From Pseudomonas sp. DTU12.3 (GTDB lineage: Bacteria; Pseudomonadota; Gammaproteobacteria; Pseudomonadales; Pseudomonadaceae), in contig NZ_CP027218.1 of the NCBI RefSeq assembly GCF_004124275.1, forward strand, positions 5,978,501 through 6,042,500: 64,000 nucleotides of DNA. The letters are read 5' to 3'. Below the pieces are notes generated by a model. The model made no database searches, was not told where the DNA came from, and saw nothing but the letters and a program-made list of their open reading frames with translations. Position 1 is the stretch's first letter; every line of letters begins with the position of its first letter. The position numbers were made by a program, and so were the translations under genes. This document shows, piece by piece, positions 1 to 7,895 of this stretch.

Positions 1-1179
1 GATATCCAGCCCCTCGATTTGCTGACAGATCGACACACGCTCGATGAGTTTCTCGGCGATCTTCGCTGCCTGCTCCGGGAATTCCAGATCCAGCAACGCG
101 GTGAATTCATCGCCGCCCATACGCGCGAGTATGTCGAACGGGCGCAGGCACGCCTTCAATTGCTCGGAAACCCAACGCAATACACGGTCGCCGGCATCGT
201 GGCCCAATGAGTCGTTGACCCGTTTGAAACCGTCGAGGTCCAGATACAGCAGCACCCAACTACTGTCGCTGCGCTCACCGCGCAGCAGCAGGTTTTCCAC
301 AGTCTGGTAAAAGCCTCGGCGATTGAGCAACCCGGTCAGCGGATCGGTCACGGCTTGAAACTCAAGCTGTTGGTGCAGGTGGCGCACCACCGACATGTCG
401 AGAACCGTCACCACCATCGCGTGTTGTTCTGTGGGTAGCGCCGCGCAGGACAAGGCCACTGGCACCTGCTGGCCGGGCGCGGTACGCAATAATGCGTCGT
501 GCAGTCTTAATGTTTCGCCACGTTTGTAGCTGGCGTAAAAATCGGAATCGGCCCAGAGCGGAATGTGCGGTTTCTGCAGGTAATCGAGAAACTCTTTACC
601 CTCCAGCTCCTTGACCGGCGCATTGAGCAGACGCGAAATTGCCGGATTGGCGAAGCGGATCAAACCGTCCTCGCCCACCACCAATATCCCCTCGGCGGCG
701 TTATCCAGCACAGAGGCATTAAAGGCACGCGCCACTTCCAGGTCATGACTCAAACGCTGCAAGGCGCGACGATTACGCTGGTGCTCCAGCAACGCCTGCA
801 CTTTCGGCTTGAGAATCTGCGGATCGAACGGTTTGAACAGGTAATCCACCGCACCACTGGCATAGCCCTTGATCACGGCATCCTGGGATTGCTCATTGGC
901 GGTGAGGAAAATGATCGGGGTCAGGCGTGTGCGCTGGCTGCCGCGCATCAGCCGCGCGACCTCGAAACCGTCCATGCCCGGCATCTGCACATCCAGCAGC
1001 ACCAGGTCGACGTCGTGTTCGAGCAACAGGCTGAGCGCCTCGAAACCGGAGGCAGCGGTGATGACCTGCCAATCCTGACGCTGCAGCAACGCGCGCATGC
1101 TGATCAGGTTTTCAGGGTAATCATCAACGATCAATAGGACAGAGCTGCCTTCACCTGGCTGGGGTTGCGCGCATTCCAT
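1..1179 (-). CDS. Response regulator with PAS and GGDEF domains (diguanylate cyclase), 3' end outside window
   Basis: This is a probable c-di-GMP-synthesising response regulator in the cytoplasm. The receiver domain comes first, with acidic residues D19/D20 and phospho-acceptor D63 in LVLLDVQMPG and a later FKPFD lysine motif. A PAS-like segment covers about residues 145-250. A GGDEF domain follows, with an intact GGDEF at residues 355-359. RPFD at 346-349 is an RxxD inhibitory site at the usual five-residue spacing, so product feedback is likely. The ATG at 1179 gives a receiver starting at the normal place. The gene leaves the window after 393 codons, so the end of GGDEF, and possibly an EAL domain, is not visible. 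It is transcribed away from the alginate lyase gene. The domain call is firm; the sensory input is unknown. Confidence 0.93.
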   Translation of the reverse strand, partial: MECAQPQPGEGSSVLLIVDDYPENLISMRALLQRQDWQVITAASGFEALSLLLEHDVDLVLLDVQMPGMDGFEVARLMRGSQRTRLTPIIFLTANEQSQDAVIKGYASGAVDYLFKPFDPQILKPKVQALLEHQRNRRALQRLSHDLEVARAFNASVLDNAAEGILVVGEDGLIRFANPAISRLLNAPVKELEGKEFLDYLQKPHIPLWADSDFYASYKRGETLRLHDALLRTAPGQQVPVALSCAALPTEQHAMVVTVLDMSVVRHLHQQLEFQAVTDPLTGLLNRRGFYQTVENLLLRGERSDSSWVLLYLDLDGFKRVNDSLGHDAGDRVLRWVSEQLKACLRPFDILARMGGDEFTALLDLEFPEQAAKIAEKLIERVSICQQIEGLDI

Positions 1180-1400
1180 GCTGCTTCTCTTGTCGGGAAT
1201 TCAGGTCGGTTTCCGGTAAAAACCGTACACATACTGAGCCATCACTCTAGTCCGTGATCTGAAAAAGCAGAAGCTGTCATCGAGCCATCATTTAGCCAAT
1301 GCCTTGTTTAGCCGACTAACGGTCACCGCTACAGCCCCCGAAAACCGGGAAAGATGGCATTTCGACAGGATGTTGACGCCAATCATCTGCCAAACGGGCA

Positions 1401-1429
1401 TTAACAAAAAATCCCTCTACGCTTATAAA
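1401..1429 (+). promoter_or_regulatory. Sigma-70-type promoter of the alginate lyase gene
   Basis: TTAACA (1401-1406) and TATAAA (1424-1429) are separated by 17 bases, and each hexamer matches the consensus at five of six positions. Transcription would start near 1436, giving a leader of about 65 bases before the ATG at 1502. The rest of the 1180-1501 gap shows no other gene. The call rests on sequence alone. Confidence 0.6.
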
Positions 1430-1501
1430 GGCCGCCCCCAAAAGGCGCGGACTAGAGCTTCTGGCACCCGCGTTCAGGATGAATCGAGTGGAAGAACCGA
1501 C

Positions 1502-2170
1502 ATGATCGATCTCGCAACCTGGAACCTCAGCGTTCCCGTCGGCAGCCCGCCATACACCGTCGAAACCTCCAAACTGGTCAAAGGTTTCAAGGATCAGTAC
1601 TTTCATTCCGACACCGGCACCTTGTTTTTCTGGTCACCGGTTACCGGGTCAAAAACCGAAAACGCCATCTACCCGCGCACCGAACTGCGCGAAACCTACA
1701 GCAACGGCACCCTGCGCAACTGGTATTACCCCGACGCCGACAACTTGCTGCGCGCGACGGTCACGGTCAACAAAGTGCCGAGTTCGGGCAAGATCGTCAT
1801 TGGCCAGATCCACGCCTATGAAAGCCAGAAACCGCTGGTCAAACTTGAATACCAATACAAGACCAAAACCGAGACCGGCAACCTGGTGATCAAAGTCCGC
1901 ATGCACCCGGACGATGACGAAAGCCGCGTTATCACCCTCGCCACCGGGATCAAACTGGACAACGAATTCAACTACCTCATCCACCTCAGCCCCGGCGGTG
2001 CGCTCGGCATCAGCGCGGCGGGTTATCAGTGGGATTCACAAATCAGCGCGACTTGGCGGGTGAAACCGCTGTACTTCAAAGCCGGGGTTTATGTGCAGGA
2101 CAACACCGGATACACCAGTGAAGGCGGCCAGGTCACCTTCTCCAAACTCGATATCGATCACGATAAATAA
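1502..2170 (+). CDS. Polysaccharide lyase family 7 alginate lyase, cytoplasmic type
   Basis: The 222-residue product is a single PL7 (alginate_lyase2) beta-jelly-roll domain that cleaves alginate by beta-elimination. The three family signatures are present: RTELRE (R-T/S-E-L-R), QIHAYE (catalytic QIH) and YFKAGVYVQ. The His of QIH and the Tyr of the last motif are the expected catalytic residues. No signal peptide is visible, as in the short cytoplasmic PL7 enzyme of P. aeruginosa (PA1167). It therefore probably acts on internalised or released oligomers, or leaves the cell on lysis. The frame is open from 1304, but ATG 1502 follows a GGAAGAA Shine-Dalgarno and starts directly at the domain. 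Substrate preference (poly-M or poly-G) cannot be read here. Confidence 0.9.
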   Translation: MIDLATWNLSVPVGSPPYTVETSKLVKGFKDQYFHSDTGTLFFWSPVTGSKTENAIYPRTELRETYSNGTLRNWYYPDADNLLRATVTVNKVPSSGKIVIGQIHAYESQKPLVKLEYQYKTKTETGNLVIKVRMHPDDDESRVITLATGIKLDNEFNYLIHLSPGGALGISAAGYQWDSQISATWRVKPLYFKAGVYVQDNTGYTSEGGQVTFSKLDIDHDK

Positions 2171-2195
2171 CCCACCCGCCAAATGCATTCCCCCG

Positions 2196-2285
2196 GTAGG
2201 AGCTGCCGAAGGCTGCGATCTTTTGATCTTGTTCTTGATTTTAAAAAGCCAAAATCAAAAGATCGCAGCCTTCGGCAGCTCCTAC
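2196..2285. repeat. REP pair (REPIN), family A
   Basis: Two inverted arms, GTAGGAGCTGCCGAAGGC...CTTTTGAT and its reverse complement, are joined by a short AT-rich spacer. The unit would fold into a long hairpin just downstream of the alginate lyase stop codon, where it could also act as a transcript 3' end. Seven more family A pairs occur in the window. Confidence 0.9.
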
Positions 2286-2329
2286 ATTTAAACGGTGTTG
2301 TTTAGTTCTGTCGGCGGTTACTTCCGGAT

Positions 2330-2490
2330 GCCTACAACACCTTGCGTCGTTGCCTACCACTACGCCAGAATCCGCCGGCTTGTGCGCCTGAAGGGCCATC
2401 GGTAAATTGATTCGCGTCACTGATTTCCAGTGATCGGGTTTAGTAGCCCGAGGTTTCAAGCGTTGTGCACTAGCATCTGTCAGTCAGGTA
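2330..2490 (+). repeat. Orphan copy of the DUF6124-leader element (tandem hairpins)
   Basis: This stretch matches, in the opposite orientation, the region upstream of the DUF6124 gene (44874-45061). Shared blocks include CCAGAATCCGCCGGCTTGTG, the hairpin TCACTG-ATTTC-CAGTGA (2417-2433) and the hairpin CGGG-TTTAGTAG-CCCG (2435-2450), plus a weaker AGTCAGG block near 2480. No DUF6124 gene follows; the next gene is an unrelated AT-rich one. It is either a decayed duplicate or an independent structured RNA or cis element. Confidence 0.7.
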
Positions 2491-2877
2491 TTTCCATACG
2501 AGAATAAACCGTGCATCACCAAGGGGGCGCTCTAACAAATAAATCCGCCCCCTCATTACCTTATTTAGACATTCTGTCCTTGGTTTGTCGGGGTGTGCTC
2601 ACAACTATTACCGTAGACCAAGAAAAGTCCTTCTTCATTATTTGCTTTCAGCTCAAGTGCCTAGCTCTTAAGTAAGCACCATAAAATCCGCCCCCTTATT
2701 TCGCGCCCTTTTCGTTTATTTCCCACGTTGCTATATCCAGCATAACAAAAAAATATAAAAACCTGTCAACTCTGACAGGTGACAACACTATGCACAAAAC
2801 CCAATCTAATCCTGGCAAGAAGCCAGGAAAAATCAATCTACTCTCTATCCGCTATCTTCAAATGGGACAGTAAAAAA
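2491..2877. other. AT-rich gap upstream of the unknown gene
   Basis: No credible gene is seen. The stretch contains a hairpin with arms GGGGGCG and CGCCCCC (about 2522-2552) and a second copy of the AAATCCGCCCCC block near 2688. A further hairpin, ACCTGTC...GACAGGT, lies at 2761-2780 and overlaps a GTG that could otherwise be taken as a start codon. Base composition is clearly more AT-rich than in the neighbouring genes. Confidence 0.5.
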
Positions 2878-3468
2878 ATGGACGACAAAGATAAGTCATT
2901 TCTGGGCACACTGCACATAAGCCGCCCAATAGGTAATATAAACATCTCTGCGAGTATTGGCTTTCAAAGAGCATACTTAATCAGCTCACGACCGTCCACC
3001 ATCAACGGATCATCAGATTACTCAAAATACGTGGATCATAAAGATACCAACGAGTTGCACACCAGCTCGTGCTCAGGAAACACTCCAGCAACGTTTTATT
3101 TCCGGCACATTACCGATGGAGAGTATGTTATTTATAGCAGGACTCCTGGCCCAAACCATGGAAGTTATTTGGAATTACAAAATGGCAACATCCGCGCATC
3201 AAAAAACTCAGACTGCGCAAGCGTTTTTTCTTTTAAACAAAATGGTCAGCGCATTCTGATTCACGAAGAATCCGAACAAAGGATTTTTGCGGAGCTTGTC
3301 TGTAAAGACGGTGGTATCGAACTCTATAATGAAGAGAATTTTTCCGGAAATAGAGCAAACTTCACTGCACAAATAGTGAGCAAGGGCGGAACCGGCCCTA
3401 TTGGAGAAATCCGATTGGAGGTTCTTGAAAGGAATGTCGACTGGCTGAGCAAAAGTGAAAACAGCTGA
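2878..3468 (+). CDS. Hypothetical protein with a C-terminal beta/gamma-crystallin-like motif
   Basis: The 196-residue product has no clear relative. Near the C-terminus, GIELYNEENFSGNRANF resembles the Y/F-x-x-x-x-F-x-G Greek-key motif of beta/gamma-crystallins, and an earlier part has several short Ser/Asn-rich strands. No signal peptide or membrane helix is seen. I chose ATG 2878 (MDDKDKSFLG); the frame is open back to a GTG at 2779, but that codon lies in a hairpin and lacks a Shine-Dalgarno. The AT-rich codons and isolated position suggest horizontal acquisition. A terminator follows directly. The function is unknown and the crystallin link is only a motif resemblance. Confidence 0.6.
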   Translation: MDDKDKSFLGTLHISRPIGNINISASIGFQRAYLISSRPSTINGSSDYSKYVDHKDTNELHTSSCSGNTPATFYFRHITDGEYVIYSRTPGPNHGSYLELQNGNIRASKNSDCASVFSFKQNGQRILIHEESEQRIFAELVCKDGGIELYNEENFSGNRANFTAQIVSKGGTGPIGEIRLEVLERNVDWLSKSENS

Positions 3469-3492
3469 AATTGTATCGCAGCATTCTTCCAC

Positions 3493-3520
3493 AAAAAACC
3501 CGCCTCTCGGCGGGTTTTTC
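3493..3520. terminator. Bidirectional rho-independent terminator
   Basis: A-tract, arms CCCGCC and GGCGGG, then a T-tract, between the unknown gene (ending 3468, plus strand) and fba (ending 3544, minus strand). It can serve both convergent genes. Confidence 0.85.
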
Positions 3521-3543
3521 ATAACGCTAGTTAACGCTCAGGC

Positions 3544-4608
3544 TTAGTTAACCTTAGCGTTCAACTCACCCTTCAGATAACGCTGATACATCGCTTCCAG
3601 CGAGATCGGTTTGATCTTCGAAGCATTACCCGCCGTACCGAACGCTTCATAACGAGCGATACACACATCACGCATCGCGGTCACGGTGGCGCCGAAGAAT
3701 TTACGTGGGTCGAATTCGCTCGGGTTGGTGGCCATCAGGCGACGCATGGCGCCGGTGGACGCCAGACGCAGGTCGGTGTCGATGTTGACTTTGCGCACGC
3801 CGTACTTGATGCCTTCGACGATTTCTTCAACCGGTACGCCGTACGTTTCTTTGATGTCGCCGCCGTACTGGTTGATGATCGCCAGCCACTCTTGTGGAAC
3901 CGACGAAGAACCGTGCATCACCAGGTGGGTGTTCGGGATGCGCTTGTGGATTTCCTTGATGCGGTCGATGGCCAACACGTCGCCGGTAGGTGGCTTGGTG
4001 AACTTGTAAGCGCCGTGGCTGGTGCCGATGGCGATGGCCAAGGCATCAACTTGAGTGCGTTTTACGAAGTCAGCGGCTTCTTCCGGGTCGGTCAGCATTT
4101 GGCTGTGATCCAGAACGCCTTCAGCGCCGATGCCGTCTTCTTCACCGGCCATGCCGGTTTCCAGCGAACCCAGGCAGCCCAGCTCGCCTTCTACCGATAC
4201 GCCGCAGGCGTGAGCCATGGCCACGGTTTGTTGGGTAACGCGGACGTTGTAGTCGTAGTCGGTCGGGGTCTTGCCGTCTTCGCCCAGCGAGCCGTCCATC
4301 ATTACCGAGCTGAAGCCCAGCTGGATCGAGCGCTGGCAGACGTCAGGGCTGGTGCCGTGGTCCTGGTGCATGCACACCGGGATGTGCGGGAACTCTTCGA
4401 TCGCAGCCAGGATCAGGTGACGCAGGAATGGTGCGCCGGCGTATTTGCGGGCGCCGGCCGAAGCCTGAACGATCACCGGGGAGTCAGTCTTGTCAGCGGC
4501 TTCCATGATGGCGCGCATCTGCTCAAGATTGTTGACGTTGAAGGCTGGAACGCCGTAGCCGAACTCGGCTGCGTGGTCCAACATCTGGCGCATGCTGATA
4601 AGTGCCAT
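3544..4608 (-). CDS. fba: Fructose-1,6-bisphosphate aldolase, class II
   Basis: The 354-residue enzyme splits fructose-1,6-bisphosphate into glyceraldehyde-3-phosphate and dihydroxyacetone phosphate in the cytoplasm. It is the zinc-dependent class II, Calvin-cycle-like subtype. The zinc-site segment CMHQDHGTS and the glycine-rich phosphate-binding stretch LVMHGSSSVP are present, and GVRKVNIDTDLR is the typical C-terminal signature. The start MALISMRQML follows a GGGAGAG Shine-Dalgarno. In Pseudomonas, which lacks phosphofructokinase, it works mainly in the gluconeogenic direction, in keeping with the pgk, epd and tktA genes upstream on the same strand. The long gap to the lipoprotein genes contains a REP pair, so it may have its own promoter. 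Confidence 0.97.
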   Translation of the reverse strand: MALISMRQMLDHAAEFGYGVPAFNVNNLEQMRAIMEAADKTDSPVIVQASAGARKYAGAPFLRHLILAAIEEFPHIPVCMHQDHGTSPDVCQRSIQLGFSSVMMDGSLGEDGKTPTDYDYNVRVTQQTVAMAHACGVSVEGELGCLGSLETGMAGEEDGIGAEGVLDHSQMLTDPEEAADFVKRTQVDALAIAIGTSHGAYKFTKPPTGDVLAIDRIKEIHKRIPNTHLVMHGSSSVPQEWLAIINQYGGDIKETYGVPVEEIVEGIKYGVRKVNIDTDLRLASTGAMRRLMATNPSEFDPRKFFGATVTAMRDVCIARYEAFGTAGNASKIKPISLEAMYQRYLKGELNAKVN

Positions 4609-4752
4609 TGTGTGTGTCTCTCCCGGTTTAGGGTCGTTAATCGTGCCAGCCTGCCGGAGCGGCGGCGGCTATTCAAGTGATTGCAGATCGGGGGTTGAGG
4701 CCCGGTCTGGTGATTCGATAAAGCAAATTCCTGAGAACTGCGCAGAACCCTT

Positions 4753-4839
4753 GTGGGAGCGAGCCTGCTCGCGAAAGCGGTCTGACAGACACTGCATCAT
4801 CGACGGCAAGATTGCTTTCGCGAGCAGGCTCGCTCCCAC
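4753..4839. repeat. REP pair (REPIN), family B
   Basis: Inverted arms GTGGGAGCGAGCCTGCTCGC and its complement flank about 30 bases of spacer. It lies between fba and the MliC-type gene. Each arm also contains its own small inner palindrome GCGAGC/GCTCGC. Family B occurs ten times in the window. Confidence 0.9.
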
Positions 4840-4870
4840 ATTTGGTTCTCTGTACATCAATTCAATCGTT

Positions 4871-5203
4871 TTACTCGGCTTTGCAGCCGCGGCCGATCAG
4901 GTCATTGGTGGCGACCCAGTACACCAGGCCTTCCTCACCCTTGACGTGAAACGCCAGCATGCCGTCGCTGTACAGCGTGCCCGAGGCGCCCGGCTCTTCT
5001 TTCAGGCGATAGACCTGATCACCGCCACCCAGTCGAACGTCGACTTCCTTCTGGCCGGCATCGGCGTAGCGCCACAGCACTTTGGCCTGGCTGTCGCAGG
5101 TCCAGGTGGTCCAGTTATCTGCCGGGGCAGACGATTGAAACAGGTTCAACTGCGCGCAACCGCCCAACAATGCCAACGCCGCAATGGCGATCAAGCCTTT
5201 CAT
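4871..5203 (-). CDS. MliC-type lysozyme inhibitor lipoprotein
   Basis: A 110-residue lipoprotein with signal peptide MKGLIAIAALALLGGC, in which the lipobox LGGC sets the lipidated cysteine at residue 16. The mature part has the MliC/PliC fold signature: a WTCDSQAKVLWRYA start, a beta-rich middle and a second cysteine near the end (IGRGC) for a disulfide. It should sit at the outer membrane facing the periplasm and block c-type lysozyme. It lies between fba and another small lipoprotein gene on the same strand. The family call is good; inhibition is inferred from the family. Confidence 0.85.
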   Translation of the reverse strand: MKGLIAIAALALLGGCAQLNLFQSSAPADNWTTWTCDSQAKVLWRYADAGQKEVDVRLGGGDQVYRLKEEPGASGTLYSDGMLAFHVKGEEGLVYWVATNDLIGRGCKAE

Positions 5204-5260
5204 CCGTGTTCCTCGACTGACGGCGCACGCCGCCAGCCCTGAGTTAAAGAGTCAGACCCG

Positions 5261-5482
5261 TCAAGGACAACCATGTTCCTTGGCCGGGGTTTGCGTCTCG
5301 TATTTGTCCAGACCGTCCGGCCCGGATCGCTTGTTCAGCACCGGGTTGGTTTCGGCCTGCCAGTCGGCCTGATAACAGCCCTTCTGCGACTCGCTCGGTG
5401 CCGGCGTGGCTTCGGCCTTCGGGTTACTCCCGCAGGCCGCCAGCGTACCGGTCAGCAACAACAGTGCTAACGACTTGACCAT
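5261..5482 (-). CDS. Small hypothetical lipoprotein
   Basis: A 73-residue predicted lipoprotein. MVKSLALLLLTGTLAACGS is a clear signal peptide with lipobox LAAC. The mature peptide is polar, starts with a Pro/Ala/Ser linker and carries a cysteine pair (KGCYQADW and the terminal HGCP) that could form a disulfide. ATG 5482 is preferred over an upstream in-frame start because AAGGAG lies seven bases before it. It is encoded between pgk and the MliC-type gene on the same strand. I do not recognise a family. Confidence 0.75.
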   Translation of the reverse strand: MVKSLALLLLTGTLAACGSNPKAEATPAPSESQKGCYQADWQAETNPVLNKRSGPDGLDKYETQTPAKEHGCP

Positions 5483-5516
5483 GAAAACACTCCTTTGCCT
5501 GGCCAAACGGGCGGCC

Positions 5517-6680
5517 TCAGGCCTTGGCCCGGCTTTCCAGGACTTCTACGGCTGGCAGCACTTTGCCCTCGACGAATTCGAGGAACGCGCCACCACCGGT
5601 GGAAATGTAGGAGATTTGCTCAGCCACGCCATATTTATCGATAGCGGCCAGAGTGTCGCCACCGCCTGCAATGGAGAACGCCGAGCTTTCAGCGATGGCC
5701 TGGGCCAGCACTTTGGTGCCGTTGCCGAACTGGTCGAATTCGAACACGCCGACCGGGCCGTTCCACAGAATGGTTTTCGACGATTTCAGCAGTTCAGCGA
5801 AGTTGGCTGCGGTTTGCGGGCCAATGTCCAGAATCATGTCGTCGGCAGCAACGTCAGCGATCAGCTTGACGGTGGCTTCGGCGGTTTCAGCGAATTCTTT
5901 GGCAACCACTACGTCAACCGGCAATGGCACGCTGACTTTGGCAGCGATGGCGCGCGCGGTGTCGAGCAGATCCGGTTCGTACAGCGATTTGCCAACCGGG
6001 TGACCGGCCGCCGCGAGGAAGGTGTTGGCGATGCCGCCGCCGACGATCAGTTGATTGCAGATCTGACTCAAGCTGTTCAGCACGTCGAGTTTGGTCGACA
6101 CCTTGGAGCCGGCAACGATGGCCGCCATTGGCTGAGCCGGCGCGCCCAGCGCTTTGCCCAGGGCATCCAGTTCAGCGGCCAGCAGTGGACCAGCGGCCGC
6201 AACTTTGGCGAACTTGGCCACGCCGTGGGTCGAACCCTCGGCACGGTGAGCGGTGCCGAAAGCGTCCATCACGAATACGTCGCACAGGGCGGCGTATTGC
6301 CGGGCCAGTTCGTCAGCGTTCTTTTTCTCGCCTTTGTTGAAGCGCACGTTTTCGAACAGCACGATGTCGCCGGCCTTGACCTCAACGCCACCGAGGTAAT
6401 CAGCCACCAGCGGCACTTCACGGCCCAGCGCCTTGCTCAGGTAGTCAGCGACTGGCTTGAGGCTGTTCTCGGCGGAGAACTCGCCTTCGATCGGACGGCC
6501 AAGGTGCGAGCAGACCATCACGGCCGCGCCTTTTTCCAGGGCCAGCTTGATGGTCGGCAGCGAAGCCAGGATACGCGCGTCGCTGGTGACAACACCGTCC
6601 TTGACTGGGACGTTGAGGTCTTCGCGGATCAATACGCGCTTACCTTGCAGATCGAGGTCGGACATCTTCAACACGGTCAT
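5517..6680 (-). CDS. pgk: Phosphoglycerate kinase
   Basis: The 387-residue cytoplasmic enzyme interconverts 1,3-bisphosphoglycerate + ADP and 3-phosphoglycerate + ATP. The N-terminal substrate segment KRVLIREDLNVPVKDG, the VCSHLGRP loop, the basic MVAAIVAGSKVSTK-type hinge region (AAIVAGSKVSTK), and the nucleotide-binding GGGDTLAAIDKYG near the C-terminus are all there. ATG 6680 (MTVLKMSDLDL) is taken because it follows AGGAAG and gives the usual length; an in-frame ATG lies nine bases upstream. Only 12 bases separate it from the upstream epd gene, so the two are surely co-transcribed. Confidence 0.97.
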   Translation of the reverse strand: MTVLKMSDLDLQGKRVLIREDLNVPVKDGVVTSDARILASLPTIKLALEKGAAVMVCSHLGRPIEGEFSAENSLKPVADYLSKALGREVPLVADYLGGVEVKAGDIVLFENVRFNKGEKKNADELARQYAALCDVFVMDAFGTAHRAEGSTHGVAKFAKVAAAGPLLAAELDALGKALGAPAQPMAAIVAGSKVSTKLDVLNSLSQICNQLIVGGGIANTFLAAAGHPVGKSLYEPDLLDTARAIAAKVSVPLPVDVVVAKEFAETAEATVKLIADVAADDMILDIGPQTAANFAELLKSSKTILWNGPVGVFEFDQFGNGTKVLAQAIAESSAFSIAGGGDTLAAIDKYGVAEQISYISTGGGAFLEFVEGKVLPAVEVLESRAKA

Positions 6681-6692
6681 GGGTCGCACTTC

Positions 6693-7745
6693 CTACGGTT
6701 TTTTTGAAGTTGCTGTTTGCAGATAGTGTTCTGCAACGTCCAGCATTCGGTTGGCAAAACCCCATTCGTTGTCGAACCAGGCCAGGATGTTCACCAGCTT
6801 GGGGCCGGAAACACGGGTCTGACTGGCATCGACGATGGCCGAATGTGGGTCATGGTTGAAATCACAACTGGCGTGCGGCAGCTCGGTATAGGCGAGCAGG
6901 CCTTTGAGCGGGCCACTGGTGGCGGCCTCGCGCAGGATCCGGTTGACCTCGCTGGCGTCGGTCGCGGTGGCGGTCTGCATCGTGATGTCGAGGCAGGACA
7001 CGTTGACCGTCGGCACGCGTACGGCTTTGGCCTGAATTCGCCCGGCAAGTTCCGGCAGCAGGCGCTCGATACCGCGCGCCAGACCGGTGGACACCGGGAT
7101 CACCGACTGGAACGCCGAACGGGTGCGGCGCAGGTCTTCGTGATGATAGGCGTCGATCACTGGCTGATCGTTCATCGCCGAGTGAATCGTGGTGATCGAC
7201 ACGTAATCGAGGCCGATCGCCTTGTCGAGCAAGCGCAACAGCGGCACGCCGCAGTTGGTTGTGCAGGAGGCGTTGGACACCAACAGTTCGTCGCCGGTCA
7301 GGCAATCCTGATTGACGCCGTAGACGATGGTGGCGTCGACATCTGCCTCGCTGGCCATCGGCTGCGAGAACAACACGCGTGGCGCGCCGGCGTCGAGAAA
7401 GCGCTGGCCGTCTTCACGGGTGTTATAGGCACCGGAACACTCAAGCACCAGATCGACGCCCAGCGACGCCCAATCAATGCCTTCGGGGGTGGCACTGCGC
7501 AGGACCTTCACGCAGTCACCATTAATATGCAGACAATCGCCTTCTACTCGCACCTCGCCAGGAAAGCGGCCATGGGTGGAGTCGAAGCGTGTCAGGTATT
7601 CGATGCTGGCCATGTCAGCCAGATCGTTGATCGCGACAATTTCAAACCCGGCTTTCTCGCCTCGCTCAAACAACGCACGCAAGACGCAACGACCAATCCG
7701 GCCGTAGCCGTTGAGTGCAACTTTGTAAGGACGCGGTTGAGGCAT
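6693..7745 (-). CDS. epd: D-erythrose-4-phosphate dehydrogenase
   Basis: A 350-residue GAPDH-family enzyme. It has the Rossmann motif NGYGRIGR at the N-terminus, the catalytic SNASCTTNC motif (Cys) and the later WFDNEWGFANRM motif. The Epd subgroup oxidises erythrose-4-phosphate to 4-phosphoerythronate, the first step of pyridoxal-5'-phosphate synthesis. Assignment to Epd rather than GAPDH rests on its position between tktA and pgk, the order known in enterobacteria and pseudomonads, and on the Epd-like N-terminus. It could retain some GAPDH activity. The start MPQPRPYKVAL is the only reasonable one. Confidence 0.9.
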   Translation of the reverse strand: MPQPRPYKVALNGYGRIGRCVLRALFERGEKAGFEIVAINDLADMASIEYLTRFDSTHGRFPGEVRVEGDCLHINGDCVKVLRSATPEGIDWASLGVDLVLECSGAYNTREDGQRFLDAGAPRVLFSQPMASEADVDATIVYGVNQDCLTGDELLVSNASCTTNCGVPLLRLLDKAIGLDYVSITTIHSAMNDQPVIDAYHHEDLRRTRSAFQSVIPVSTGLARGIERLLPELAGRIQAKAVRVPTVNVSCLDITMQTATATDASEVNRILREAATSGPLKGLLAYTELPHASCDFNHDPHSAIVDASQTRVSGPKLVNILAWFDNEWGFANRMLDVAEHYLQTATSKKP

Positions 7746-7797
7746 GGGGTTCTCGATTACCGTGGTGAATCAGGCAGTGCGATGTTGCCTGAACCAA

Positions 7798-7869
7798 CGC
7801 TTTCGCGAGCAGGCTCGCTCCCACAGGGAAATGCATTCCAATGTGGGAGCGAGCCTGCTCGCGAAGGCG
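7798..7869. repeat. REP pair (REPIN), family B
   Basis: Inverted family B arms (GCGAGCAGGCTCGCTCCCAC and complement) around a short ATGCATT-containing spacer, in the gap between tktA and epd. Its place inside a co-oriented gene block means it could trim or stabilise the tktA transcript end. Confidence 0.9.
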
Positions 7870-7895
7870 TCAGCTCAGACGACATCTTTTCTGGA

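Noticed and set aside
2779..2877. GTG at 2779 as the start of the unknown AT-rich gene
   Set aside because: It is part of an ACCTGTC/GACAGGT hairpin and lacks a Shine-Dalgarno; ATG 2878 is simpler, though its own Shine-Dalgarno is weak.
5406..6707. A 433-codon frame opposite pgk, and similar long frames opposite ligB, rhlE, mdcA and chpA
   Set aside because: All are shadows of well-supported genes.
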